A stretch of DNA of 64,000 nt from a virus. Both the position numbers and the translations under genes were made by a program. The stretch is from IMG/VR virus record IMGVR_UViG_3300009026_000007, positions 24,520-88,519 of that record; one strand, written 5' to 3'. The notes beneath the pieces are model-generated. The model made no database searches. It saw nothing but the letters and a program-made list of their open reading frames with translations, and was not told the origin of the DNA. Each line of letters begins with the position of its first letter. Within the stretch, counting starts at the first letter, position 1. Positions 48,729-57,197 of the stretch are shown piece after piece.

Positions 48729-49796
48729 ATGGCTATTGTACTAGATCGTCAGAACCTCGGTAAAGTTGTTGACCGTACCGATTCCCTGATTGTAATCCCC
48801 AACACCGTAGGCATTACCAATGCTCTGGGCCTGTTTGAGGATGTATACTCCACCCAAAAGACTATTGAGATTACTCGTAGTACTCGCAAATCCCATCTGC
48901 TTGAAGATCGTAACTGGGATGAACGTAACCAAACTATCGCTGGTCGTGAACAAGACAGCCTGTTGCTGAAAATCCCTCACTTCCCACTGGATGATGCAAT
49001 CACTCCAAACGATGTTGACGGTATTGTACAGGCTGGTTCTCTGGCTGAGTTTGCTGAACTGGAAACTGTTGCGTCTGTTCGTGCTGACAAAATGATTGAC
49101 GTTCGTGAAGCTCATGCACTGACCAAAGAAGCTGCTCGTATGCAGCTGATCACCACTGGTACTGTGTACGCACCTCGTTCCACTGTAATTACCAACTTCT
49201 ACACTGAGTTTGGTGTTACTCGTATCGAGATTGTTACCGATCTGTCTTCGGCTACCGACCCTCGTGCAGACTTCAACGATGCCAAGAAAGCTACCCGTAA
49301 CGCATTGCGTGATGGTCAAGCTGGTACTGTCCGTTCTTTCGTTGTCCTGTGCTCTGATTCCTACTACAACGCTGTTCAACAGAACGCTTACGTCACTGAC
49401 GCATTCAAGTATGTAGACCAAGCTCAAGCTGCTCGTATCCTGTTGGGTCAAGGTGGTATGGATGTTCCTGGCTTGGATGCTCGTTTTGAAATGATGAGTG
49501 TCTTTGGTATGACCTTTATCAATGCCGGTGCCGCTGGCTACGAGAATGCTGCTGGTACTTTCGTACCGTTCATTCCTGAAGGTGATGCTTACATGATGCC
49601 TGTTGGTATCCGTAACTTCCTCAAAACCTACTACGCTCCGGCTAACCGTTTTGGTAGCATCAACCGTCGTGCTCAAGGCAGCTACTTCTTCGAATACCTG
49701 AACGAGAAAGATGATCAGATCGAAATCATGACTGAACAGAACTTCTTGAACGCTTGCTTGAATCCAGAAGCCATCGTGCGTCTGTCCTTGACCTAA
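48729..49796 (+). CDS. Major capsid protein, lambda gpE-like, 355 aa
   Basis: Follows the gpE family plan: TQKTIEITRSTRKSHLLED near the start, LPLKIPHFPLDD-type segment (LLLKIPHFPLDDAITPNDV), RADKMIDVREAHALTKEAA and the end GSYFFEYLNEKDDQIEIMTE. Length fits. It forms the HK97-fold shell. GC-richer codons mark strong expression. Confidence 0.92.
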   Translation: MAIVLDRQNLGKVVDRTDSLIVIPNTVGITNALGLFEDVYSTQKTIEITRSTRKSHLLEDRNWDERNQTIAGREQDSLLLKIPHFPLDDAITPNDVDGIVQAGSLAEFAELETVASVRADKMIDVREAHALTKEAARMQLITTGTVYAPRSTVITNFYTEFGVTRIEIVTDLSSATDPRADFNDAKKATRNALRDGQAGTVRSFVVLCSDSYYNAVQQNAYVTDAFKYVDQAQAARILLGQGGMDVPGLDARFEMMSVFGMTFINAGAAGYENAAGTFVPFIPEGDAYMMPVGIRNFLKTYYAPANRFGSINRRAQGSYFFEYLNEKDDQIEIMTEQNFLNACLNPEAIVRLSLT

Positions 49797-49824
49797 GTAT
49801 TAAGTTAAGAACTAAACAAAGAAA

Positions 49825-49844
49825 GGGGTTTGAAATATAACCCC
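49825..49844 (+). terminator. Hairpin after the capsid gene
   Basis: GGGGTT/AACCCC stem with an 8 nt loop, then AAATTCTT. Likely a partial terminator or RNA-end stabiliser that sets capsid mRNA level apart. Confidence 0.55.
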
Positions 49845-49865
49845 AAATTCTTAGGAGTATGAAAG

Positions 49866-50093
49866 ATGGCTGTAGAAACTAAAAATGGTTGGATCTTCGC
49901 TGTGCGTCAACTTGACGGTGCAATCGTAGGTGCAACTGTTCCCGCTGCAAGCACTACTGTTGCTGGTAAAGTAAAACAAATTACTTTCACTGCTCAACAA
50001 GGTACAACCTTTGCTGATTTGGCTGCTGTAACTGCTGCCTACAATGCATTGCTCACTAAATTGATTGCTGCTGGTATTATGCCTGCTGCATAA
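49866..50093 (+). CDS. Head fibre-type protein, 75 aa
   Basis: GATVPAASTTVAGKVKQITF and LAAVTAAYNALLTKLIAAGI match the end of the head fibre protein family (VAGxVKQ ... FNALLxxLRAAGLM). Only the attachment part is present; a long fibre is absent. Confidence 0.68.
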   Translation: MAVETKNGWIFAVRQLDGAIVGATVPAASTTVAGKVKQITFTAQQGTTFADLAAVTAAYNALLTKLIAAGIMPAA

Positions 50094-50099
50094 GAAACT

Positions 50100-50124
50100 G
50101 GGCAGCTTGTCTGCCCTCCTTTAA
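50100..50124 (+). terminator. Rho-independent terminator-like hairpin
   Basis: GGGCAG/CTGCCC with loop CTTGT, then TCCTTT. It closes the highly expressed head genes; the CCTTT run is short so read-through into the neck genes is likely. Confidence 0.65.
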
Positions 50125-50133
50125 GGAGAGGCT

Positions 50134-50571
50134 ATGGCTCTTACCCCAGTACAACAGGTAAATCTTTTGATAGGCAATGTCCCATCAAATCCATTTTACC
50201 CTATTTTTACAGATGAAGAGATTCAACAGTTTCTTGATCTTACTAACCAAAATGTTTATGCAGCAGCAAGGATGGCAGCAATTTCAGCTTCGTTCACTAT
50301 TGCTGGTTATTCGTCTCGTGAACGAACTGGCGACATAGAAGTCTGGAACGACTACGCAAAGAACTATCTAGCAGCACTTGGTAATTTCATCAACAACCCT
50401 ACGTTTATTATCCCTCCAGGTTTGTTCCCTTGGTCTGCTAATAAGTGTCCAAGCAAGCTTATGAATATTGAAGTATGCGATGGAGATAATTGTAGGGAAG
50501 CAACTTGCTGTGAAACTAGTTGTGGGTGTAATGATTGTCACGCTGCTGGTGAGACATTTGTCTACCCTTAA
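50134..50571 (+). CDS. Head-tail connector protein with Cys-rich tail, 145 aa
   Basis: NPFYPIFTDEEIQQFLDLTN and helices (AARMAAISASFTIAGYSSRE) fit gp6-like connector proteins. The C-terminus is unusual: CDGDNCREATCCETSCGCND has eight Cys in about 20 residues, followed by C-rich CHAAG, which might bind metal or form disulphides. Confidence 0.68.
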   Translation: MALTPVQQVNLLIGNVPSNPFYPIFTDEEIQQFLDLTNQNVYAAARMAAISASFTIAGYSSRERTGDIEVWNDYAKNYLAALGNFINNPTFIIPPGLFPWSANKCPSKLMNIEVCDGDNCREATCCETSCGCNDCHAAGETFVYP

Positions 50572-50580
50572 GGAGTTGAA

Positions 50581-50967
50581 ATGTTAAAACCTCAATTCCT
50601 ATTAACTCACAAAATTCCACTAACAATCTTTCGTAAATCTGAAGGTTCTTATGTTAATGGTAGGTGGGTAGAAGGATCTACTTCTGAAATAGTTTTGCAA
50701 GTTAACATCCAGCCACTAAAGCCTTACGAAATTCTAATGCTTCCAGAAGCTGACAGAACAAGAGCTTGGGTTAAATTCTATTCTGCTGATTATGCTCGTA
50801 CTCTTAAGGAAGGGACTGGTGGTTGGTCCGCTGACGAATTCATTTGGAAGAATGACCGTTATAAAATCATGAAGGGTGATGATTGGACAAACGGAATGGG
50901 GATATTGGAGCATGTGAAAATTCAAGCCGCAAGAATCGAGCTTACCCCAGATGCACCATCGACATAA
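50581..50967 (+). CDS. Head closure-type neck protein, 128 aa
   Basis: Beta-rich, with GSYVNGRWVEGSTSEIVLQV and VNIQPLKPYEILMLPEADRT, as in small head-tail joining proteins. Place and size agree; no family name certain. Confidence 0.66.
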   Translation: MLKPQFLLTHKIPLTIFRKSEGSYVNGRWVEGSTSEIVLQVNIQPLKPYEILMLPEADRTRAWVKFYSADYARTLKEGTGGWSADEFIWKNDRYKIMKGDDWTNGMGILEHVKIQAARIELTPDAPST

Positions 50968-50976
50968 GGAGTATCT

Positions 50977-51444
50977 ATGGCGTTTACATTAAAAGTAGAT
51001 ACTTCTGTGTGGGATAAGATAAAGAGGAATATCTTGGTTGGTAACAACCTTGAGGTTTCTACTGGATTCTTTGAAGATGCTATTTATGGTGAAGAGAATA
51101 ACAACGCTCAAGTTGCTCAGATTGCTAGGGACAACGAAGAAGGAACTGTAAAGAACCCAACACGTCCTTTTATGCGTGTAGGATTTGGTGGCAAGGTAGC
51201 CAAGCAGCTTCCAGACTTATTCAAAGCTAACATGAAACGCATTGCCGAAGGTAAGTCTACCTTTGTTCAAGAATACACAAAGTTAGGCTCAATTCTTACT
51301 GCTGAAATGAAGCAATCTATTATCGAATGGTCCACACCACCTAACAGTCCCAGAACAATTGCAGATAAGGGTTTTAACGATCCTTTGATCAAGACAGGGA
51401 AGATGTTGGAATCTGTAGAATCAAAAGTTGAGGCTAAACAATGA
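50977..51444 (+). CDS. Neck/tail completion protein, HK97 gp10-like region, 155 aa
   Basis: NAQVAQIARDNEEGTVKNPT followed by RPFMRVGFG is a typical small tail completion motif (REGT...PxRPF). DKGFNDPLIKTGKMLESVES at the end is also typical (DPLxxTG.M). ATGA overlap with the next gene. Confidence 0.72.
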   Translation: MAFTLKVDTSVWDKIKRNILVGNNLEVSTGFFEDAIYGEENNNAQVAQIARDNEEGTVKNPTRPFMRVGFGGKVAKQLPDLFKANMKRIAEGKSTFVQEYTKLGSILTAEMKQSIIEWSTPPNSPRTIADKGFNDPLIKTGKMLESVESKVEAKQ

Positions 51445-51974
51445 GTATTTATTCTCAACTAGAAGATGGGCTTCGTAATGTTGCTTTGATAGCTCTTTCA
51501 GAGTTCACTAATCCACAGGTTATTTTCAGCCACCTCAATGGTACAGAACCTGCTGAAAGCTTTGTGATAATCAATATCCTAAGCAACACACAGCAAGGTC
51601 ATCACACCACTTCAACACTTACAGATACTCAAGAAATATTGGCTACTCAAGCGTCTTATGAAGTTTTTGTACAGTTTAGTTTCTGTGGTAGTAAGTCTGG
51701 AGAAATGTCCTCAAGCTTTAACCAAAGAATTAATAACAATCACAAGGTGTTTGAAGAATTAGCTAGAAATAAAATGGGTGTTATGCGTAAAAGTCCTATG
51801 CGTAGAGCACCACAGAAAAGAGATACTAAGTGGGTTGAATACCATAACTTAGATGTTACCTTTTCCTATACAGTCGTTACACAAGAGCTTGTAGATGTTA
51901 TTGAGGTTGTAATTCTTCAAGATGTTATTACAGGCGATGTATTCACTGTTCCCCCAGATATCGTTACACCATAA
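51441..51974 (+). CDS. Tail terminator-type protein, 177 aa
   Basis: EPAESFVIINILSNTQQGHH and ASYEVFVQFSFCGSKSGEMS are typical strands of tail terminator proteins; place just before the sheath fits. C-terminal extension VIEVVILQDVITGDVFTVPP. Confidence 0.68.
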   Translation: MSIYSQLEDGLRNVALIALSEFTNPQVIFSHLNGTEPAESFVIINILSNTQQGHHTTSTLTDTQEILATQASYEVFVQFSFCGSKSGEMSSSFNQRINNNHKVFEELARNKMGVMRKSPMRRAPQKRDTKWVEYHNLDVTFSYTVVTQELVDVIEVVILQDVITGDVFTVPPDIVTP

Positions 51975-51985
51975 AGGATAATCAC

Positions 51986-52786
51986 TTGGATAGAATTCAT
52001 TATTTATATAAGATAATAAACTTAGTGAATAATAAAATTTATATAGGTGTAACTTTCGATCCTGAAGCAAGAAAGAAACAGCACTTCAATATGAAAAATA
52101 AATCAAGCTTAGTTTCTAAAGCTATTCGAAAACATGGAGTAGATAATTTTTCGTTTGAGGTTATTTGTGTTGGTGATCGGAACTTTATCTTTGATCTAGA
52201 AGAAAAAGCAATAGACTTGTATAAATCTAAAGTATCAGGACATGGTTATAATATTGCAGACGGTGGGGCCGGTGGAAGTAAGCCTAGACGTGGAAAAGTG
52301 GGGTTTAGGAAGGATGACAAGCCTGAATATGTAGCTGGCTTTTGGTTTCCGAATAAAAGACTAGCCATGAATTCCTTGAATCTTACTGGAAGTAAGTACA
52401 GGTACAGGAAAGATACCGGAATACTAGGCAATATAACTGTTGCTAGGATGATTAATTACAACAACAAAATCTTAGATGAGCCTTGTTACTACCGTGGTTT
52501 TTGGTTTAATAGTATTTCTAAAGCTTGCCAAATATACTCTATGAATATAGAGAACCTAAGAAAAGAAATTAAGATTGGTCGTTACGAAGAAAGCTCGTCA
52601 ATACAAGATTTTCTTATTGTAAAGAAGTATGTGGTTTTTGGCGTAGAGTACAATTCTATCAAAGAAGCTGCCGCTGCAAATAATATATCAACTGTTGCTT
52701 TAACAGCTCGTTACTATAGAAATAAAAACCCAGAAAATTACACATACTCATACATAAAAGAGGTTATAAACCATGGCCGAGCTTGA
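51986..52786 (+). CDS. GIY-YIG homing endonuclease, 266 aa
   Basis: LYKIINLVNNKIYIGVTFDP is the GIY-YIG start (LYK...KIYIG), R at about 29 and E in LEEKAIDLYKSK. C-terminal parts have helix-turn-helix-like repeats (NSIKEAAAANNISTVALTAR), as NUMOD elements. TTG start at 51986 after AAAGGAT. Inserted between the tail terminator and sheath genes; overlaps the sheath start by 14 bp. Confidence 0.88.
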   Translation: MDRIHYLYKIINLVNNKIYIGVTFDPEARKKQHFNMKNKSSLVSKAIRKHGVDNFSFEVICVGDRNFIFDLEEKAIDLYKSKVSGHGYNIADGGAGGSKPRRGKVGFRKDDKPEYVAGFWFPNKRLAMNSLNLTGSKYRYRKDTGILGNITVARMINYNNKILDEPCYYRGFWFNSISKACQIYSMNIENLRKEIKIGRYEESSSIQDFLIVKKYVVFGVEYNSIKEAAAANNISTVALTARYYRNKNPENYTYSYIKEVINHGRA

Positions 52787-54065
52787 CTCAATAGTCCAAC
52801 TACAGCTTACAAGAGGCTCTACCCCCGTGGAGAGCGCCAGTTTTCAAATCCCCGGTATCTTAGCCACATTTACTAATTTCTCGGAACGTACCCGCACCTA
52901 CACTGATATGGAGGGTGTTGGTGAAGACTTCCGTACAACTGACCCAGTTTACATTATTGCAAGTAAATTGTTTGGTCAATCTACTGTTGGTGCTGTTCCT
53001 CCAAGTATTGTAGTAGGTCGTCGTCAAGTTAACACTGTAAACGGCTCTGTAACTGTACAGAACTCTACTCCTTACACTGTAACTATTAACGGTACTACTT
53101 ATAGCTTCACCAGTGACGCTTCAGCCACTGCAATTGAAATCATTGCAGGTTTGGACACAGCAGTAGGCACAAGCCCGGTAGGTGTAACTTTTACCGATAA
53201 CTTGGATGGTACTTTCACTGTAGGTCCAACTGTCGCTGGTACTCCATGGTCTTTCCGTGCATCCCCTAATATCACTCTTGCAAACGCTACTCCTACTGAG
53301 AGCTATGCAGATGCTGAAGTAGCCATGAATCAAGACAATGGTACTTGGTATGCTCTGTTTACCGACACCCATGTTCAAGCTGATGTAGTTGCTCTAAGTA
53401 ATGTCATTGTAGCACAACGTAAGATCTTCGGTACTTCCTCACAAGATGCTGCTGTAATCACTACTGGTACTACTGACGTAGCTGCTGTGCTGAGTGCTGC
53501 AAGTACAGGCCGTACTTATGGTGTATATCTTCCTACTGCTGATACCGAGTACCCAGAAGCAGCTTGGGCAGGTAGTCAACTAGCTTATACCCCAGGTTCT
53601 AATGATTGGGACTTCAAGCGCGCTGTAGGTGTTACTGTCAGCAAACTTAGTGATACTGCTCGTGTTAACCTTCGCAACAAGAACATGAACATGTACACTC
53701 GTGTTGGTGGCGTTAACATCTTCCAAGACGGTAATATGTTTGATGCTTCTCCGATTGATGAAGTTATCGGCATTGATTGGCTGTATGCTCGTTTGCAAGA
53801 AGGTATCTATTTCCGTTTGATCAACTCCCTAAAAATTCCTATGACCAACCCAGGTTTAGTTATTATCGAGAATGAAATCCGTTCTGTACTCTCACAAGCA
53901 GAGGCTAATGGTTTGATTGATCGCGGATGGAACGTAACCACGCCCGATGTACTCGACATTCCAGAGAACATGCGGGCAGCTCGTACAGCCGCTGTATTCA
54001 AGTTTAATGCACGTCTTGCAGGGTCCATACGTCGCGTCCAGATCACCGGGTTCCTTAGCGTGTAG
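52773..54065 (+). CDS. Tail sheath protein, DUF3383-like, 430 aa
   Basis: The start DSIVQLQLTRGSTPVESASF followed by QIPGILATF, and the end TAAVFKFNARLAGSIRRVQI followed by TGFLSV, fit DUF3383. The middle (about 85-160) holds an inserted beta domain with NGTTYSFTSDASATAIEIIA, a unit also present in the baseplate J-like protein at 62208 (INYTSGASATASEIVSGLNA). The sheath contracts on infection; its presence defines a myovirus. Confidence 0.88.
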   Translation: MAELDSIVQLQLTRGSTPVESASFQIPGILATFTNFSERTRTYTDMEGVGEDFRTTDPVYIIASKLFGQSTVGAVPPSIVVGRRQVNTVNGSVTVQNSTPYTVTINGTTYSFTSDASATAIEIIAGLDTAVGTSPVGVTFTDNLDGTFTVGPTVAGTPWSFRASPNITLANATPTESYADAEVAMNQDNGTWYALFTDTHVQADVVALSNVIVAQRKIFGTSSQDAAVITTGTTDVAAVLSAASTGRTYGVYLPTADTEYPEAAWAGSQLAYTPGSNDWDFKRAVGVTVSKLSDTARVNLRNKNMNMYTRVGGVNIFQDGNMFDASPIDEVIGIDWLYARLQEGIYFRLINSLKIPMTNPGLVIIENEIRSVLSQAEANGLIDRGWNVTTPDVLDIPENMRAARTAAVFKFNARLAGSIRRVQITGFLSV

Positions 54066-54088
54066 ATATTAACGGATCTTTACCAGTA

Positions 54089-54140
54089 TTGACTTCTACA
54101 ATAAATCGTGTATAATCTAAGCTCCATAAATAAAGGAGCT
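54089..54140 (+). promoter_or_regulatory. Promoter and ribosome-site hairpin of a homing endonuclease
   Basis: TTGACT (54089-54094), 16 nt, TATAAT (54111-54116), a near-perfect promoter. AGCTCC (54120-54125) pairs with GGAGCT (54135-54140), hiding the AAAGGAG site of the ATG at 54146. Transcripts from this promoter should start near 54123 and so lack half of the left arm, whereas read-through late transcripts keep the full hairpin. Confidence 0.72.
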
Positions 54141-54145
54141 TTAAA

Positions 54146-55042
54146 ATGCGAAAAGAAACAGAAGTTAATATTGGTGATATTTACAACAGATGGACAATCA
54201 CCTCACAGGTTTATTATAAAACCTTCCCAAACGGCTCAAAGGCAAAGTTTGTGGACTGTACTTGTGAGTGTGGGACTCAGAAATCTCTAAGACTTGGGGC
54301 CTTGACTGACACTAAAACACCAAGTCTCTCTTGTGGGTGTCTTAGAAAAGAAGCTATGGCTAAACTCAGGAAACCTGTAGACATAGGATCAGTTTTTGGC
54401 AGGCTAACCGTTGTAGGGGAAATGGTAAGGGTTAATAAAAAGTCAATCGTAGAAGTGGTTTGTCAGTGCAACCCCATAAGTTTTTATGTAAGGTTAGATG
54501 GTTTAAAGTCCGGCACTACAAAATCTTGCGGGTGTTTCCACAAAGATCTAGTAAAAGATTTATTTACAACCCACGGAATGACAGGAACTACGGCTTACTC
54601 TTCTTGGCAAGGGATGAAAGACAGATGTACTAATCCAAACAACTCAAGAGCAGATCGCTACCTGTTCAGGGGTATTTCTTTCCCTGAGAGCTGGGAGTCC
54701 TTTGAAAACTTCTGGGAAGATATGTCAGAAGGATGGTATGAGGGAGCCGACATAGACCGAATTGATTTTGACGCAAACTACTCAAAAGAGAATTGCCGCT
54801 GGGTTGATAGGGATGTTGGTAACCATAATAAATCTAAACCAGAAGACTGCACATCATCTTATAAGGGTGTTTACTACGATAAACAAAGGGACAAGTGGAC
54901 AGCCCGATTAAACCGTAACGGAATCATACACCTTCAAAAGAGGTTTGATACTGAATACGAAGCAGCTTTAGCTTACGACGATGCATCAGAAGAACATTAT
55001 GGTGATCGACCGAACAAAACTCAAAAGGGAGCGATCCCATAA
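54146..55042 (+). CDS. HNH-AP2 homing endonuclease with doubled zinc part, 298 aa
   Basis: Two N-terminal zinc units (CTCECG...SCGCLRKE, then CQCN...SCGCFHKD), an HNH-like core (FRGISFPESWESFENFWED, DIDRIDFDANYSKENCRWVD) and a C-terminal AP2 unit (SYKGVYYDKQRDKWTARLNR). Free-standing between the sheath and tube genes, with its own promoter. Longer than the 43111 protein by the extra zinc unit. Confidence 0.88.
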   Translation: MRKETEVNIGDIYNRWTITSQVYYKTFPNGSKAKFVDCTCECGTQKSLRLGALTDTKTPSLSCGCLRKEAMAKLRKPVDIGSVFGRLTVVGEMVRVNKKSIVEVVCQCNPISFYVRLDGLKSGTTKSCGCFHKDLVKDLFTTHGMTGTTAYSSWQGMKDRCTNPNNSRADRYLFRGISFPESWESFENFWEDMSEGWYEGADIDRIDFDANYSKENCRWVDRDVGNHNKSKPEDCTSSYKGVYYDKQRDKWTARLNRNGIIHLQKRFDTEYEAALAYDDASEEHYGDRPNKTQKGAIP

Positions 55043-55059
55043 TTAAAAGGTATATTTAA

Positions 55060-55581
55060 ATGGCCGATGGCGTATTGGGCTCATACAGCCCCGAAGCAAT
55101 GGTTGTAATCATCAGTAAGGGTGACTTTGTTCACCGTATTGGTGGTTATGCCGATGGTACTTTTCTAAATATTTCACGTATCACTCCAGCATCAGAACTC
55201 TATGTAGCCTCTGATCTACAAGCTGGGCGTGTTAAACGTCGCAATAAAGCAAGTACTATTTCTTTGACACTGTTTCAACAAAGTTCAAGTAATGCTATTT
55301 TGCAAGAACTGCAACGTGCTGACGAAGAAGACGATAGGAATTCTTGGGTTTTTTCTATCACAATTAAGGATACCTCTGGTACTAGCGTATTCTCATCTAA
55401 CCAAGCATTCATTGCAACGGTTCCAGATGTTGGGTATTCAAATACCACTGAAACTCGTGATTGGATGATCAGTGCCGTAAGTATGGATTCTCACGTTGGT
55501 AGCAACATGGAGTTTGATGCTGCTGAGGTTGCAGCAATGGCAGCAGTCGGTGCTCAAGTTCCAGCTCGGTGGCAGCTCTAA
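55060..55581 (+). CDS. Tail tube-type protein 1 (DUF3277-like), 173 aa
   Basis: SYSPEAMVVIISKGDFVHRI start, RVKRRNKASTISLTLFQQSS and DTSGTSVFSSNQAFIATVPD fit the tube fold of DUF3277. First of three related genes (with 55598 and 56099). Place right after the sheath makes it the best tube candidate. Confidence 0.8.
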   Translation: MADGVLGSYSPEAMVVIISKGDFVHRIGGYADGTFLNISRITPASELYVASDLQAGRVKRRNKASTISLTLFQQSSSNAILQELQRADEEDDRNSWVFSITIKDTSGTSVFSSNQAFIATVPDVGYSNTTETRDWMISAVSMDSHVGSNMEFDAAEVAAMAAVGAQVPARWQL

Positions 55582-55597
55582 TAGGTAAGGAAGTATA

Positions 55598-56098
55598 ATG
55601 GCCCAGTTAGCTACTTATATGCCAGAGGAAGTAACGATCCTTCTTGCTGGCATTCCAGTCTCAGGCTTTATCCAAGGGTCATTTATTTCTGTTGACAAGG
55701 ATGTCAAGCCTTTTACATCTAAACGCACTGCTGATGGAACAGTTAGTCGAATGTATAATAATGACCAAACCTATACAATTACGTTGACTCTTTACAGCGG
55801 TAGTGATTCTAACCAACTTCTAACAAGACTTTGGCAATTAGATGAAATTACCCAAAGAGGTAAGTTTCCTTTGATGATCAAAGATGGTAGTGGATCAGAC
55901 TTGTTCTTCTCTACTACAACTTGGATTGAGGGTATCCCTTCTTTAGTTAAGAGTAATCAATACGAACCTCGTGCATGGACATTACGTTCAAGCTCAGCAA
56001 TCATAAATATTGGTGGTAATGGTGATGCTGAATCTATCTTAAATGATATTGTTAGTATTGCTGCTTCTGCTCTTCCAGCATTGAATGGGTTAATTTAA
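55598..56098 (+). CDS. Tail tube-type paralogue 2, 166 aa
   Basis: Same plan as tube protein 1: EVTILLAGIPVSGFIQGSFI, RMYNNDQTYTITLTLYSGSD, KDGSGSDLFFSTTTWIEGIP. It diverges strongly, so not a recent copy. May form the end of the tube, a tube-baseplate adaptor or a mixed tube. Confidence 0.74.
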   Translation: MAQLATYMPEEVTILLAGIPVSGFIQGSFISVDKDVKPFTSKRTADGTVSRMYNNDQTYTITLTLYSGSDSNQLLTRLWQLDEITQRGKFPLMIKDGSGSDLFFSTTTWIEGIPSLVKSNQYEPRAWTLRSSSAIINIGGNGDAESILNDIVSIAASALPALNGLI

Positions 56099-56596
56099 AT
56101 GACTAATTCTTTTAGTGTTGAGACATATTCAGCTTCAGATGTTAAGTTGTCTATTGGTGGTTATATAATCACAGGATGGGATAACTTAAGTATTAATAGA
56201 CGTGTAAAAGCATTCACCCCTGTCTATGGTATTCGTGGTAAGAACACACGAGTCAAGAACGTAGACAGTTCGGCTACTATTACTGTCACTCTTATTCAGA
56301 CAGCACAGAGTAATGATGTGCTGTCTGCAATACATGACTTGGACATTGATGAGGGCACAGCAAGGATTACCTTGACCCTTAAAGATAGCTCTGGAAGAAG
56401 TGTATTTTCAAGCAATGAAGCATACATTACATCCTACCCTGCAAAATCTTTCTCCGGTGATTTTACTTACAACACTTGGGAAATTATTTTACAGTCTACA
56501 CAATCATACACTGTTGGCGGGAATGGCAGACCAAGCACTGGCCTTCTAGATAATATCATCAGTGATGCAACTGACTTTGTTAGTGATTTATTTTAA
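56099..56596 (+). CDS. Tail tube-type paralogue 3, 165 aa
   Basis: DVKLSIGGYIITGWDNLSIN, RVKNVDSSATITVTLIQTAQ and KDSSGRSVFSSNEAYITSYP repeat the tube pattern. Its ATG follows the previous stop directly. Three tube paralogues in a row are unusual. Confidence 0.74.
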   Translation: MTNSFSVETYSASDVKLSIGGYIITGWDNLSINRRVKAFTPVYGIRGKNTRVKNVDSSATITVTLIQTAQSNDVLSAIHDLDIDEGTARITLTLKDSSGRSVFSSNEAYITSYPAKSFSGDFTYNTWEIILQSTQSYTVGGNGRPSTGLLDNIISDATDFVSDLF

Positions 56597-56623
56597 AGCT
56601 AACTATAATCTGAGATAAAATAA

Positions 56624-56950
56624 ATGGCAGCTCCACAATTTATAGACTTCCTTCCTCAAGAAACTCTTGAAGTTGGTGAGGAAGAATACGTAGTAACAGC
56701 TATGTCAGCCACCGATGGTTTGCTCTTTATGGAGAAATATCAAGCTGATATGGATAGCGGTAAGAGTGACCTCAAGGTTATGAAAGGTGTAATCATGGGT
56801 TATGTTACCAAAGATAATAAAATTATTGATGCTAAACGATTCGATATCTTGTTTGCTCGCAAGTACATGCACCTTCAACAACTTTATGCAGAAGTCATTA
56901 AATATAACTTCGCTGATGTTTTTCAGGCGCCCGGTACAGAAGAACAGTAA
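56624..56950 (+). CDS. Tail assembly chaperone, short form (gpG-like), 108 aa
   Basis: Located between tube and tape measure, where gpG/gpGT genes lie. DFLPQETLEVGEEEYVVTAM start, helical end. Its last 11 codons overlap a second frame that continues to 57186. Confidence 0.75.
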   Translation: MAAPQFIDFLPQETLEVGEEEYVVTAMSATDGLLFMEKYQADMDSGKSDLKVMKGVIMGYVTKDNKIIDAKRFDILFARKYMHLQQLYAEVIKYNFADVFQAPGTEEQ

Positions 56951-57186
56951 ATAACCCATCTGTATCCGGGCCAGTAGAAACAGAGATACAAAGTAAATAC
57001 TCTCAGAGATGGGAGATTTACAGAATTGCAACTCACGAAAAAGGTGGGCTGGATATAGCTGCTGACATGAGTACGAAGTATAGTACAAAGCAATTATACC
57101 AGATGCTAGAAACATTAGATGTATATGACACACTTAAGAAGCTGGCTCATGATAAAGCCCTAGCAGAATCTAAGACTAAGAAATAA
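56624..57186 (+). CDS. Tail assembly chaperone, -1 frameshift product (gpGT-like)
   Basis: The -1 frame is open from just after a TGA at 56914-56916 through the short form stop, and on to TAA at 57184-57186. It adds a helical, basic domain (SQRWEIYRIATHEKGGLDIA, LYQMLETLDVYDTLKKLAHD) with no good start of its own. The shift must occur between 56917 and 56950; GTTTTTC at 56918-56924 is the best slippery run. It is the tape measure chaperone by place. Confidence 0.7.
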
Positions 57187-57197
57187 GGAGCTTCCTG

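Noticed and set aside
48741-49676. A 311-codon open frame opposite the capsid gene
   Set aside because: Long only because the capsid gene uses few codons that make stops on the other strand; it reads Ser/Thr-rich nonsense.
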